A stretch of 63,244 nt of DNA from CAUZSN01 sp963582345 (GTDB lineage Bacteria > Planctomycetota > Planctomycetia > Planctomycetales > Planctomycetaceae). Position numbers and translations under genes: made by a program. This document shows, in pieces, positions 27,381 to 35,596 of this stretch. Location of the stretch: positions 1 to 63,244 of the forward strand of contig CAUZSN010000004.1 of the NCBI GenBank assembly GCA_963582345.1, read 5' to 3'. Within the stretch, counting starts at the first letter, position 1; every line of letters begins with the position of its first letter. Below the pieces are notes generated by a model that was not told the DNA's origin, searched no databases, and saw only the letters and a program-made list of their open reading frames with translations.

Positions 27381-28266
27381 TCAAAGCCCGACAGCCAAGA
27401 TGTGCCGTACGGCTTCCAAACAACCCTGAGTTACCTGGCGCAGGAATTCCAAGTCCAACGTTTCCAGCGTGTCTGTCGGCAGATGATAGTGCGGGTTTCG
27501 TAGAAAGCTGGTGTCGGTAATCATCAGGGCCGGATAACCGGCGTCCCAAAAGGGACTGTGATCACTAAGTCGCGTCACCTGCAAGTATTTTCCGTTAAAC
27601 GGAACCGCCAAGATTTCGACTGGCAGGCCATCAACTCGTTGCATTCCGTCGCAACATGCTTCGATTAGCCGTTCGGAGTGTTGATTGCCAATCACCGCTA
27701 TGAAGTTACCCGTATTGGGATACATACCTATCAATGACTTAGGCAGTGATTGACTATTCGGCATATGCGTGCAGTAGCCCAACATTTCAAGTGAGATCAT
27801 GGCATGCAAATCAATCGCCCCAACCTTTGTCAGCTGCGCGTGTTCCGATCCGCCCAGCATCCCGTTTTCTTCCAGATCAAAGACCACTAGTTCCAAGTCC
27901 AGTTTCGGCTGCTGCGGCCAGAGATCTGGCAGTGTGCGAGCAATTTCCAGCAACGTGGCGTACAGCACTGGCGTTGTCATCGGCGCCTGGCGTATCAGGT
28001 CGCGAATCAAGATGCGCGCCCAGACAAAACCGAGGCCCTTTGGACAGAGGACGGTCGGCATGTTGTGCAATCAGGTTGATTCCCGTTAACCCAACACCGT
28101 CATCCGCTTCCGATTCAAATTTGTGGCGCGTAACGTGCCAACCAGCGTCATGTAGCCGCTCTATGACGTAAACACGAGCCTGCTGAAGGGCCTCACTTTC
28201 TGCCGGTCGAGGCGCACTGGCTAACTCGGCAATATGATTTCGTAACCGTTGGAGCTCCACGTCCAT
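27381..28266 (-). pseudogene. M28 family aminopeptidase, frameshifted
   Basis: Two minus-strand frames join into one zinc aminopeptidase of the M28 family. The N-terminal part, from ATG 28266, holds GAHLDSRPDTPGADDNASAV, the H-x-D and ADDNASG metal-site motifs. The next residues (ALLEIARTL-like) continue only in the neighbouring frame, which then runs to 27381 with LELVVFDLEENGMLGGSEHA (catalytic Glu and metal Glu) and SDHSPFWDAGYPALMITDT, the final His site. One indel near 27955-27970 explains it. The rest is well preserved, so the loss is recent, or a sequencing error. The gene follows the broken TPR gene by 13 bases. Confidence 0.8.
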
Positions 28267-28279
28267 TCCGTTCGCTCTG

Positions 28280-28924
28280 TCACGCTCTGGATACAGATTC
28301 CGGTTTCCCCACAACGAGTCGAAAATCTGGCTCGTGGCGCAGCTGATCAAAATCGCTGTCATCGGGGATCAACTTGCGCAGAGACGGCTGTATTCTCAAA
28401 GACCGCCCCAGCCAGGAAAGGGCCTGTTCCTTTTCACCAGCCAGCGCCAAGTAACACGCCAAATTATACAGTACGATCGGCTCGTACCGGTGCACTCGAT
28501 ACGTATCTTTCATGACGGTGATGGCCTTGCGAAGTTGATCTGTTCGCTTGTAACACTAGGCCATCCCCAATCCAACCGACAAGTCGTCTGGTTGTTCGAC
28601 CTGTGTCTGTCGGTAGGCCCGCAATGCCGCCATGAATTCTTTATTTTTTCGCAGTGCTTCGCCCCGCAACTGGTTCACCTAAAACTGGAACTTCTCGAGA
28701 TCGGCGATTGCGTCCAGCTCACGAATTGCACAATCAGCCATTTCCAATCCCCGAAAACCGCGAACCGCATCCAACAATTTATCTCGTTTGATGTAAGCAC
28801 TGTCGACCATAAGCATCTTCCCGGTCCAAGTGAGTTCTTTCGTTATTTCTACCAATTCACGTCTGGTGAATCCACCACCTCAGGGCAACTGCCAGATGAC
28901 AAACCAGGTTAGTAGGCACAACAT
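28280..28924 (-). pseudogene. TPR protein with three in-frame stop codons
   Basis: A single minus-strand frame from ATG 28924 to the stop at 28280 reads as a tetratricopeptide protein but is broken by TGA at 28882-28880, TAG at 28681-28679 and TAG at 28558-28556. Around the stops the sense is clear: LEKFQF-stop-VNQLRGEALRKNKEF (a CAG to TAG change would explain it) and LSVGLGMA-stop-CYKRTDQLRKAI (TGG to TAG). The tail YEPIVLYNLACYLALAGEKE is a canonical TPR followed by QALSWLGRSLRIQPSLR. No frame shift is needed. The adjacent M28 gene is also broken, so both members of a likely two-gene unit decayed. Confidence 0.82.
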
Positions 28925-29105
28925 GATTTCCCCTTATCCCAAACAATTTTTTCCATAGCTTTGATCAGTAATTCGCAAAACGCGACCGAGCAAATGTTCA
29001 GTTGAAACAAACGGTTCACTCAAAGGCAATATCGATACGAGAAAATCGAGCCAGGGCTGTCACAACCGTCTTGCTTTCGTAACGAATCGCATTATAGTTT
29101 TCACG

Positions 29106-29196
29106 GGAGAGATGGCAGAGTGGCCGAATGCGCCGGTTTGCTAAACCGGTGAGGTGGTATACGCCGCCTCCGCGGGTTCGAATCCCGCTCTCTCCG
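29106..29196 (+). tRNA. tRNA-Ser (anticodon GCU)
   Basis: Acceptor GGAGAGA pairs with TCTCTCC at 29189-29195, with discriminator G at 29196. The anticodon stem-loop CCGGTTTGCTAAACCGG presents GCT, reading AGC/AGU serine codons. A long variable arm (GAGGTGGTATACGCCGCCTC) and the T-arm GCGGGTTCGAATCCCGC are as expected for a class II tRNA-Ser. CCA is not encoded. Confidence 0.97.
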
Positions 29197-29261
29197 TTCA
29201 TGCAATTGCAATGAACCACAGTTGTTCTGTGCTGTTGCCGTCTATTGTCTTGTTCGACAGT

Positions 29262-29963
29262 TTAGGTGTAGTCGATTTCGCGTACTCGTTTGCGATCGCG
29301 AAGTTCCTCGGTGAGTGTTCGTATTTGTTCTCGCAGTTGCTTAGCTTGAGTCGCGGCAATGGAGTCGATCATTACCGAAGAACTGGATGAATCGGATGTG
29401 GTCATGATGATGCTCGCGATCCCAAAAACTCGTTGAAAGAACGACTGTGAGAATGATGTATCTTTGACACGGTACAGTTCTAATCCATCGATGCAGCGAG
29501 ACAGAACACCGTGAGAGACCTTAAATCTCTGTGTTGTCAGTTCGTAACGCATGCATTGGATAACGAGCCAGCGCCAAGCAGCGACAAACACTGGGATTAC
29601 AAGCCAGCAGAACAGACCGCAAAGGATGAATGTCTTGATATTCGTAATCTGTGAAGGTCGGCCTGACCAGACTGTGGATTCGGTACTCCTAAATTGTCCT
29701 GATCGCGGTTGTTTAGTAGTGACCATTCCAGCGCTCTGAGACGGGATTTCTCGCGTCTGAACAAGTAGCGGAGCCGCGGACGCAAGCGTCGTCGGGATTT
29801 TGAGCCCCTTAACGCGCGAAATTGGATGCCATGGACCATCCAAAAAATTGGAAACATGGGCGTCGGACGAGATCTGTCCTGCGGCTGCAAGCTCCTTTAA
29901 GCGTGCGGACGAGTATGGTCCGTAGACCTTTCCTGTCTGCTGTATGAACCAGGCCTTTGCCAT
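29262..29963 (-). CDS. GYF-domain and bacterial PH-domain membrane protein
   Basis: A 233-residue protein. Residues 3-55 form a GYF_2-type domain (WFIQQTGKVYGPYSSARLKE), which binds Pro-rich or internal sequences. A Ser/Thr-rich linker leads to one or two membrane helices (about 110-135, TFILCGLFCWLVIPVFVAAW) and then a bacterial PH domain of the YdbT/bPH type (MRYELTTQRFKVSHGVLSR, VKDTSFSQSFFQRVFG). The C-terminal 25 residues are a charged helix. The frame is open to 30038; the ATG at 29963 starts exactly at the GYF domain. Such proteins occur widely in planctomycetes; function unknown. Confidence 0.8.
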   Translation of the reverse strand: MAKAWFIQQTGKVYGPYSSARLKELAAAGQISSDAHVSNFLDGPWHPISRVKGLKIPTTLASAAPLLVQTREIPSQSAGMVTTKQPRSGQFRSTESTVWSGRPSQITNIKTFILCGLFCWLVIPVFVAAWRWLVIQCMRYELTTQRFKVSHGVLSRCIDGLELYRVKDTSFSQSFFQRVFGIASIIMTTSDSSSSSVMIDSIAATQAKQLREQIRTLTEELRDRKRVREIDYT

Positions 29964-30080
29964 GACTCGCGTGCTAGCAACGTTCTGACTGTCGGTCGAC
30001 AAAGATAACGGGGCACGACCCAACGCGGAATAATACATCGTAACCGAAGTGAGCGACGTGGGAAACCAATAGGCGAGTGT

Positions 30081-30278
30081 GCTTGTAGTCTCCAGTTCAT
30101 CGCCCAGTTGTTCGTAAAGATTGCCGACGCGTTACATCACGCTCATGAGGCGGGCATTGTTCACCGCGATTTGAAGCCGCACAATGTCATGCTCAACCTG
30201 AATGGCCAACCACATCTGGTCGGTTTTTGTCTGGCCAATCAGGAAGTATGCGAAATTACGATGATGCTGGAAGGCTAG
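30081..30278 (+). pseudogene. Ser/Thr protein kinase remnant
   Basis: The plus-strand frame ending at TAG 30276-30278 reads VKIADALHHAHEAGIVHRDL followed by KPHNVML, an unmistakable Hanks-type catalytic loop (HRDLKPxN). The segment after it, where DFGLA should stand, reads VGFCLA, so the metal-binding Asp and the following Gly are lost. ANQEVCEITMMLEG resembles the activation segment of planctomycete kinases and ends at the stop. No N-lobe or C-lobe remains. It lies about 145 bases upstream of the FHA-ECF sigma gene; kinases commonly neighbour this sigma class in planctomycetes. Confidence 0.8.
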
Positions 30279-30423
30279 AAGCGATGGGCTGTTTGTTATC
30301 AAGATCTTTGGTATGCTGGCGTTCCGGCAACGAAGCTCCCGGGATCTCGTACGCTGACGACTTTCTAACAGTCGACTTTCCACGGGCTGCGCAAACGGAC
30401 CCTCTCACGAAAGCGCGTGTCTG

Positions 30424-31380
30424 ATGTCCGGTCGAAAGAAGGACCAGAAAGCGACCTTATTCGTCTTCGAGGAAAAAGACGCCTCGCGGCAGTGGCAGTT
30501 CCCTGCACCTTCGACGATTCACATTGGCCGCGCGCCTGAAAACGATATCTGTTTAAGACATCGTGAAGTTTCCCGCTTGCACGGAGTTGTTTTTCATTTA
30601 GAAGACTCGTGGAAATGTGCCAGCGTCGGACGCAATGGGATCTACGTCGATGGGCAGCGCGTGTCGTTTGTCCCCATTAGAGAGGGTTTGGTCGTTCGGT
30701 TCGGGCCATCCGGACCAAAGCTTCAATTCCAGCCAGAAGTTCCCGTAACTCAGCCCAGTCAGTTCGCGGATGATGAGCCCGTCAGCGAGTGGCTGAATGA
30801 GATTAAGTTTGGTCGGGACTCGTCGGAAAATTTGTTGTGGCAACTCTGTTTTGATCAGGTTGTCCGGTTGGCACGTCATCGACTGGGAGCAAGGTCGCGA
30901 CGTGTGGCCGACGAAGAAGACGTGGCTTCGAGCGTCTTGAAAATCCTCATTATGGGCATCCGCGAAGGACGATTCTCAAAACTGTCAGATCGCCAGGAAT
31001 TGTGGCAGCTACTAGTTGTTATCACAACCAGAAAGGTCCGCGACCAAGTCAAGTACTTACATCGTCAGAAAAGGGGAGGGGGACTCGTGCGAGGAGACTC
31101 CGCCGTGATGATGCCCGGTGATTGGAACTTGATTGGGGCCGACTTTGACCTACTCGAAGGAAACGAACCAACACCGGAATTCATCGTCGCAATGGCAGAA
31201 GAAATCGAGAAAATGCTTTCTGCACTCAATGATGAGGAACTTAAGGCAATTGCGTTGTGGAAGCTGGAAGCCTACTCAAACGTGGAGATTGCTCAAAAAT
31301 TGACCTGTAGCGTCAGAACTGTGGAGCGACGGCTACAGGCAATTCGCGAGTGTTGGTCAACGTCAACCAATAAGGAATAG
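30424..31380 (+). CDS. FHA domain fused to planctomycete-type ECF sigma factor
   Basis: A 318-residue fusion. Residues about 8-100 are an FHA domain (TIHIGRAPENDICL, EVSRLHGVVFHL, GRNGIYVDGQRV). Residues about 120-315 are an ECF sigma-70 factor: SEWLNEIKFGRDSSENLLWQ, a sigma region 2 stretch (ADEEDVASSVLKILIMG), the KRGGGLVRGDS linker, and region 4 helix-turn-helix ELKAIALWKLEAYSNVEIAQ, then CSVRTVERRLQAIR. The sigma part closely follows the large planctomycete class usually found beside Ser/Thr kinases. The FHA domain would let phosphothreonine binding steer the sigma factor. A kinase remnant lies just upstream. No anti-sigma gene is adjacent. Confidence 0.88.
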   Translation: MSGRKKDQKATLFVFEEKDASRQWQFPAPSTIHIGRAPENDICLRHREVSRLHGVVFHLEDSWKCASVGRNGIYVDGQRVSFVPIREGLVVRFGPSGPKLQFQPEVPVTQPSQFADDEPVSEWLNEIKFGRDSSENLLWQLCFDQVVRLARHRLGARSRRVADEEDVASSVLKILIMGIREGRFSKLSDRQELWQLLVVITTRKVRDQVKYLHRQKRGGGLVRGDSAVMMPGDWNLIGADFDLLEGNEPTPEFIVAMAEEIEKMLSALNDEELKAIALWKLEAYSNVEIAQKLTCSVRTVERRLQAIRECWSTSTNKE

Positions 31381-31610
31381 GAGCACTGACAGCCCCAACG
31401 AGGCCGAACTCTCTACTCCAGGGTTGAGAACATAACAAGATCAGTGTGGTGCATGATCACCAATGAATCAGGAAACCGCCTGGATGAAAATGAACATCGG
31501 CCATTCAGCGAGCCAGCGCCACATGGCAGCTGATGCTGAAGCTTCAGTCTATCTCAATGGCCAAAATAGATACGTCTTCCTTGAAACCGTCAACGTGACC
31601 CCCCAGCCGA

Positions 31611-31800
31611 ATGACGTTGATCGAGCCCAACTGCAACGGCAGTATGTTCCACTTCGACTATCTCGCCGGGGACAAAGATCGATACGTGTTACTATTCGCC
31701 AACCCGTTCTCGCACACCGAACGCGCCCATCACTCGATCCGCACCAGTTTTGATGAACGGATGACGTGAACTCGGAAAATCCTGCTGGATATCGGACGCG
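31611..31800 (+). pseudogene. Sialidase (BNR/Asp-box) remnant
   Basis: The plus-strand frame from ATG 31611 reads LIEPNCNGSMFHFDYLAGD and then RYVLLFANPFSHTERAHHSI, the pattern of bacterial exo-alpha-sialidases. It ends in SFDERMT-stop, a damaged Asp-box (SxDxGxTW), with Trp replaced by TGA at 31767-31769 and Gly by Arg. Sense continues weakly after the stop (RKILLDIG). An upstream TGA closes the frame before 31611, and no other sialidase parts were found. The 31381-31610 stretch has no other recognisable gene. Confidence 0.65.
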
Positions 31801-31928
31801 ACGCTGTCCTATCAGAGGCTGTCTCTGGAACACCTCGTGGGACGATGAGCCCCGGCGCGACGACAAACCGGGTGGTCCCAGGAAAAGCTGTTGACCACCC
31901 GGCTTGAGTCGTCACGGGGTGAGAGGTT

Positions 31929-34100
31929 TTAGGCGAAGATCAGGTCCACTCCTGGTCCACCGAAGACTAGGTCGGCTCCGACACCACCGATCATGATGTC
32001 GTCGCCGTCCTGGCCGAACATGAAGTCAAAGTCGTTGCCGCCCAGCATGACGTCGTTACCGTTGCCGCCCAGCATGAAGTCTGAGCCGTTGCCGCCCAGC
32101 ATGACGTCGTTGCCGTCCTGGCCAGCCATGAAGTCATTGCCGTCATGGCCAACCATGAAGTCGTTACCCGCACCACCGAGCATGACATCGCGGCCGTTGC
32201 CACCCAACATCCTATCGTTGCCACGGTCACCGAGCATCCGGTCATTACCGTCGTTGCCCGACATGATGTCTGAGCCATTGCCACCAGACATCATGTCGTT
32301 GCCCTGACCACCATACATCCGGTCATTACCGTCGTTGCCCGACATGATGTCTGAGCCATTGCCACCAAACATGATGTCGTCGCCCAGGCCACCGTTCACC
32401 TGGTCACCGCCGTCCCCGCCAACCATGACGTCGTTGCCCGCACCACCAAACAGGACGTCGCGGCCGTTGCCGCCCAACACGACATCGTTGCCTAGGTTAC
32501 CGTGCATCCGATCATCACCGTCGTTGCCCGCCATGATGTCTGAGCCGTTACCACCATACATCCGGTCGTTGCCCAGTTCACCATACATTCGGTCATTGCC
32601 GTCCTGGCCAGCCATGAAGTCGTTACCCGCACCACCGAACATGACGTCGAGGCCGTTGCCGCCCAGCAGGAAGTCGTTGCCGGCATTACCGCGGATTATG
32701 TCGTCTCCATCGTCCCCGAAGACCAGGTCGGAACCATTATTGCCGTTGAGCACATCGTTGCCGGCTCCACCAAAGATAACGTCGTTGCCGACTCCACCCG
32801 AGATAACATCATTGCCGTCTTCACCGAAGAGCCGGTCGTTACCTGAACCACTCTCGACGACGTCATCTCCCTGGCCCGCATGGACCAGCACATCGGTGGT
32901 GACCGCAGCGTCGATCTGGATCAGGTCGTCACCCACACTCGAGTCGATGACGATCCCGCCCTCGGTGTCGACTCCCTGGGTGATCGTGTAGCTGTCACTG
33001 CGGATCAGGTCAGTCATGGCACTGTCAAAGTACGCATCGATCTGAACCTGGGTCACACCACCACCGAGGTCGGTCAACGTGATCAAATCGTGGGCACCAG
33101 TTCCGGTGACGTAGGCGAAATCAGGTACTCCATCACGATCACTGTCTCGCAGGCCAATGTCCGCATCCGTGGACAGGATCTCGTAGTTGTTGACTAGCGT
33201 GCCGCTGCCGTTGAGCTGGAGGTCGAATCGCGTGACGATGTTGTCAGTCTCCCGCGTCACCGAACCTGATCGGATGGTGTCGCCACTGGAGAGCAAGCGT
33301 TCTTCGGCAGACAGTCCCCTGGTATGGAACAGCCCAAAAGTGTGCATGGCCTCGTGAACGGTCGTGTAGGCGATTCGGTGTGCCAAGTTCTCGTTGAACT
33401 CGTCCGTGCCTGGGACACCGCTGGTGGACGAGACGATCGTGTCAGTGAATGTCAGCGTGGCCTCATCGTGGTTGTTGCCTGTGCCAGTGAAGAGGTCTTC
33501 CCCAGCAGCGATCCCGAACAGGGAGCCGGCCGTTCCGAGCAGTCCACCGTCAGTCGTGATGTCCGGTGAAGAAATCTCCATAATAAAGTTATACACGTCG
33601 TTTTCACCAAATCCATCGAATCCGGGATCACCGAGCTCGTCGTTGCTGTTCAACGTGGTAACGACGTCCAAGAAACTGGATGCGCCGACCCCGATCGCCT
33701 CAATATCGAACGCAGCGAGTTCACGTTGCACAATTGGCAACACGTCATTCTGCAGTGCTAGAGCATCCGCAGCGTCGATGACCAAGTCACCGTTGTAATC
33801 GAACTGGATCGAGTTGAAGTCCAATTGATCGGTGTTGACCAGACCGGCTCTGCCCGAGACATTTGAGCCTGTACCGAAACCGTTGGTTCCAGAGCCATCA
33901 ATATTTCGAAAATCCTCGACAGTAGTTGACAGACCACCAGCGGGCAGGGCGATACCGAAGTCGAGATAGAACATCGTGGTCAGCAAAGTCCGGGCTTCCA
34001 GCAACTCGGCCGAGACGACCGCGCGACGGCTACGGCGAGCTCGGGGGTGACCGGAAGAGAGTATTTGGGAAATTCGTCGGGTCCAACTGGTTAAACGCAT
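31929..34100 (-). CDS. Secreted metzincin-like protein with RTX calcium-binding repeats
   Basis: A 723-residue surface or secreted protein. The N-terminus is Arg-rich and carries the LEARTLLT motif (about 34-41) seen in large planctomycete extracellular proteins. Residues 101-114 (DYNGDLVIDAADAL) look like a dockerin/EF-hand calcium loop. Residues 249-259 (HEAMHTFGLFH) match the metzincin zinc motif HExxHxxGxxH, so it may be an active metalloprotease. From about residue 418 to the end run 34 gap-free RTX nonapeptides. The ATG at 34100 has GAGGAG at good spacing; the 66 codons upstream are rejected. No type I secretion genes are nearby. Confidence 0.88.
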   Translation of the reverse strand: MRLTSWTRRISQILSSGHPRARRSRRAVVSAELLEARTLLTTMFYLDFGIALPAGGLSTTVEDFRNIDGSGTNGFGTGSNVSGRAGLVNTDQLDFNSIQFDYNGDLVIDAADALALQNDVLPIVQRELAAFDIEAIGVGASSFLDVVTTLNSNDELGDPGFDGFGENDVYNFIMEISSPDITTDGGLLGTAGSLFGIAAGEDLFTGTGNNHDEATLTFTDTIVSSTSGVPGTDEFNENLAHRIAYTTVHEAMHTFGLFHTRGLSAEERLLSSGDTIRSGSVTRETDNIVTRFDLQLNGSGTLVNNYEILSTDADIGLRDSDRDGVPDFAYVTGTGAHDLITLTDLGGGVTQVQIDAYFDSAMTDLIRSDSYTITQGVDTEGGIVIDSSVGDDLIQIDAAVTTDVLVHAGQGDDVVESGSGNDRLFGEDGNDVISGGVGNDVIFGGAGNDVLNGNNGSDLVFGDDGDDIIRGNAGNDFLLGGNGLDVMFGGAGNDFMAGQDGNDRMYGELGNDRMYGGNGSDIMAGNDGDDRMHGNLGNDVVLGGNGRDVLFGGAGNDVMVGGDGGDQVNGGLGDDIMFGGNGSDIMSGNDGNDRMYGGQGNDMMSGGNGSDIMSGNDGNDRMLGDRGNDRMLGGNGRDVMLGGAGNDFMVGHDGNDFMAGQDGNDVMLGGNGSDFMLGGNGNDVMLGGNDFDFMFGQDGDDIMIGGVGADLVFGGPGVDLIFA
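31932..32849 (-). repeat. 34 tandem 27-bp RTX repeats encoding GxGxDxMxG nonapeptides
   Basis: The array spans exactly 34 units of nine residues, with no gaps, and ends at the stop codon. Typical units are GNGSDIMSG, NDGNDRMYG and GAGNDFMVG. Position 7, normally Leu or Ile, is Met in 22 of the 34 units (units 8-13, 16 and 18-32). The earliest seven units keep Leu, Ile or Val. Neighbouring units are near-identical at DNA level, indicating recent duplication within the array. Confidence 0.92.
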
Positions 34101-35020
34101 AGTAGGCTCCTCGATCTGTAATGTGCGAATAGCGGAATTGTGTGTGAGTGTGTTATTCACAAAGCTTCCCAAAGGAGTGCATGTTGTGTGCCAATGCCGA
34201 TCGAAGCCGTTATTCCAAAAAAAAGTCCGAAAATCATAGACTAGGAGAATCCGAAAATCTATTCGGACGGATACCGCATGCGGTGCTCTGCAACACACAG
34301 GGACTCCAGTGCGGCAAAACGCTACACCAACAGTCTAGTAACTGCCTAGCGGAGCTCGATCAGGCGATACTGCTGTGAAGAACGTCCATGACGTGGCCCG
34401 TATTGAGATGCACGAGAAGCTAAACGATCGTTGATCATCGTGGTGGGATCGATTCCTAGAGCATCATATAATCACGGCACCCATGCCGTTGGGATGGTAG
34501 GGCATGGGACACGCGAATTCAGCAGGTGTTTTCAACGCAGACGTTCCCTTGTCCTTCACCTGGCGATTCCGTGACTGCGCCGTACCGACTCCCAAACCGA
34601 GCAATCTGCTTGGCTATTCATTAAATGCCATCGAGTATGGGTTGAGCATTCATCCAACAACTCAAGTATTGCGGCCAACAGCTTCTTCGGGTTTTAGACT
34701 CAAGCCATTCGCCAACCAACAGGGCCGCGCCAGTGGATCCCACTGTGCTGATGTTGCGTCCCGAGACGCAGGTTCATCACGCGAAACGTGATCTAGGCGA
34801 AGCCGATGCTGCGAACATGTAGCGATAATCTGAATTATTCGCGCAGACCGGAACCAAGTTGCCCTACATGTTGCTGGATAAGCGCCAACGGGAAATTGAA
34901 ACTGAACAGTCCGTCTGGTATTTGACCATCGGTAAGCAACCAAAGTTCCCGACGCGGTGACCTTTGCTCGATCCGGTCTACTCGTTCATGAATAATCAAG
35001 ACTACCGGTTAATTCGAAAA
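34101..35020. other. Long gene-free interval between the RTX gene and the SOD gene
   Basis: About 920 bases. A plus-strand frame 34724-34960 reads like protein (VDPTVLMLRPETQVHHAKRD; later ELFAQTGTKLPYMLLDKRQR) but contains two stops in its middle and matches no family I know, so it may be an eroded gene. CCCATGCC at 34480-34487 and GGCATGGG at 34501-34508 form a modest hairpin. Nothing else was recognised. Confidence 0.4.
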
Positions 35021-35596
35021 TTATCCCGCTGCTTTGCCAATCCCAATGACTCCAAAACCGATTCGTGCACCTGCATTGCCAGTTGGCTGGCCACCATCAT
35101 CCAGTTTTGCGTGAATAACAATGGCGCGCCCGAGAATTGCATTTTTGCCTGCAATTGAAATATTGTCGACGGTCAACAAGAGTTTAGTCTTGCCATGACG
35201 ATCGGCTTCAAGGTTCCCTAAATCGCCAGCGTGTCGTTTTTTCTCAGGTGGCAGACCATGGGGATGATTTTCTGGATTGTAATGCCCACCCGCACTCTTG
35301 CCCGACAGATCCGAAATGTCACCATACTGGTGGATGTGAATCGCGTGCTTCTGATTCGGAATTAATCCCGAAATCATGGCTGTGATTTTCACTTTTCCTT
35401 TACTAGTCGCTTCAAAGTAGACGATGCCACGGCAACTGTTGCCCTTAGTTGGCTGGACGACGCAAATTGCTCTCTGCATCAATTCGCATTTCTGGTCGCC
35501 CGCGTGTGCCGGTACTGAAATCGTCAACGAGTTATTACAGGATGCGAACGTGAAACAAACACCTATGGCCGTCTGAATCCAAAGTAACTTCTTCAT
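35021..35596 (-). CDS. sodC: Cu/Zn superoxide dismutase family protein, exported
   Basis: Dismutates superoxide outside the cytoplasm. The 191-residue product begins with a signal segment with a possible lipobox (FTFASC, Cys20). Copper ligands His87, His89 (AIHIHQYGD), His105 (GGHYNP) and His162 (IVIHAKLDDGG), and zinc ligands His105, His113, His122 and Asp125 (HAGDLGN) are all present. The two Cys of the canonical disulfide are missing: the loop reads SGKSAGGHYNP and the C-terminal RxACGVIG is RIGFGVIG. Fully liganded, so probably active. The ATG at 35596 was chosen for the signal peptide. Confidence 0.9.
   Translation of the reverse strand: MKKLLWIQTAIGVCFTFASCNNSLTISVPAHAGDQKCELMQRAICVVQPTKGNSCRGIVYFEATSKGKVKITAMISGLIPNQKHAIHIHQYGDISDLSGKSAGGHYNPENHPHGLPPEKKRHAGDLGNLEADRHGKTKLLLTVDNISIAGKNAILGRAIVIHAKLDDGGQPTGNAGARIGFGVIGIGKAAG

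Noticed and set aside
28880..28882. In-frame UGA in the TPR pseudogene as a selenocysteine codon
   Set aside because: The site is flanked by Pro and Gly with no redox motif, it lies before the conserved TPR part, and two UAG stops follow in the same frame.
31932..32849. Tandem 27-bp repeats as a CRISPR-like or minisatellite array
   Set aside because: The units are contiguous, in frame, and encode RTX nonapeptides. There are no spacers and no cas genes.
31991..32991. Long Pro/Ser-rich plus-strand frames opposite the RTX gene
   Set aside because: They are antisense shadows of the repeat; composition follows from the complement of the nonapeptide codons.
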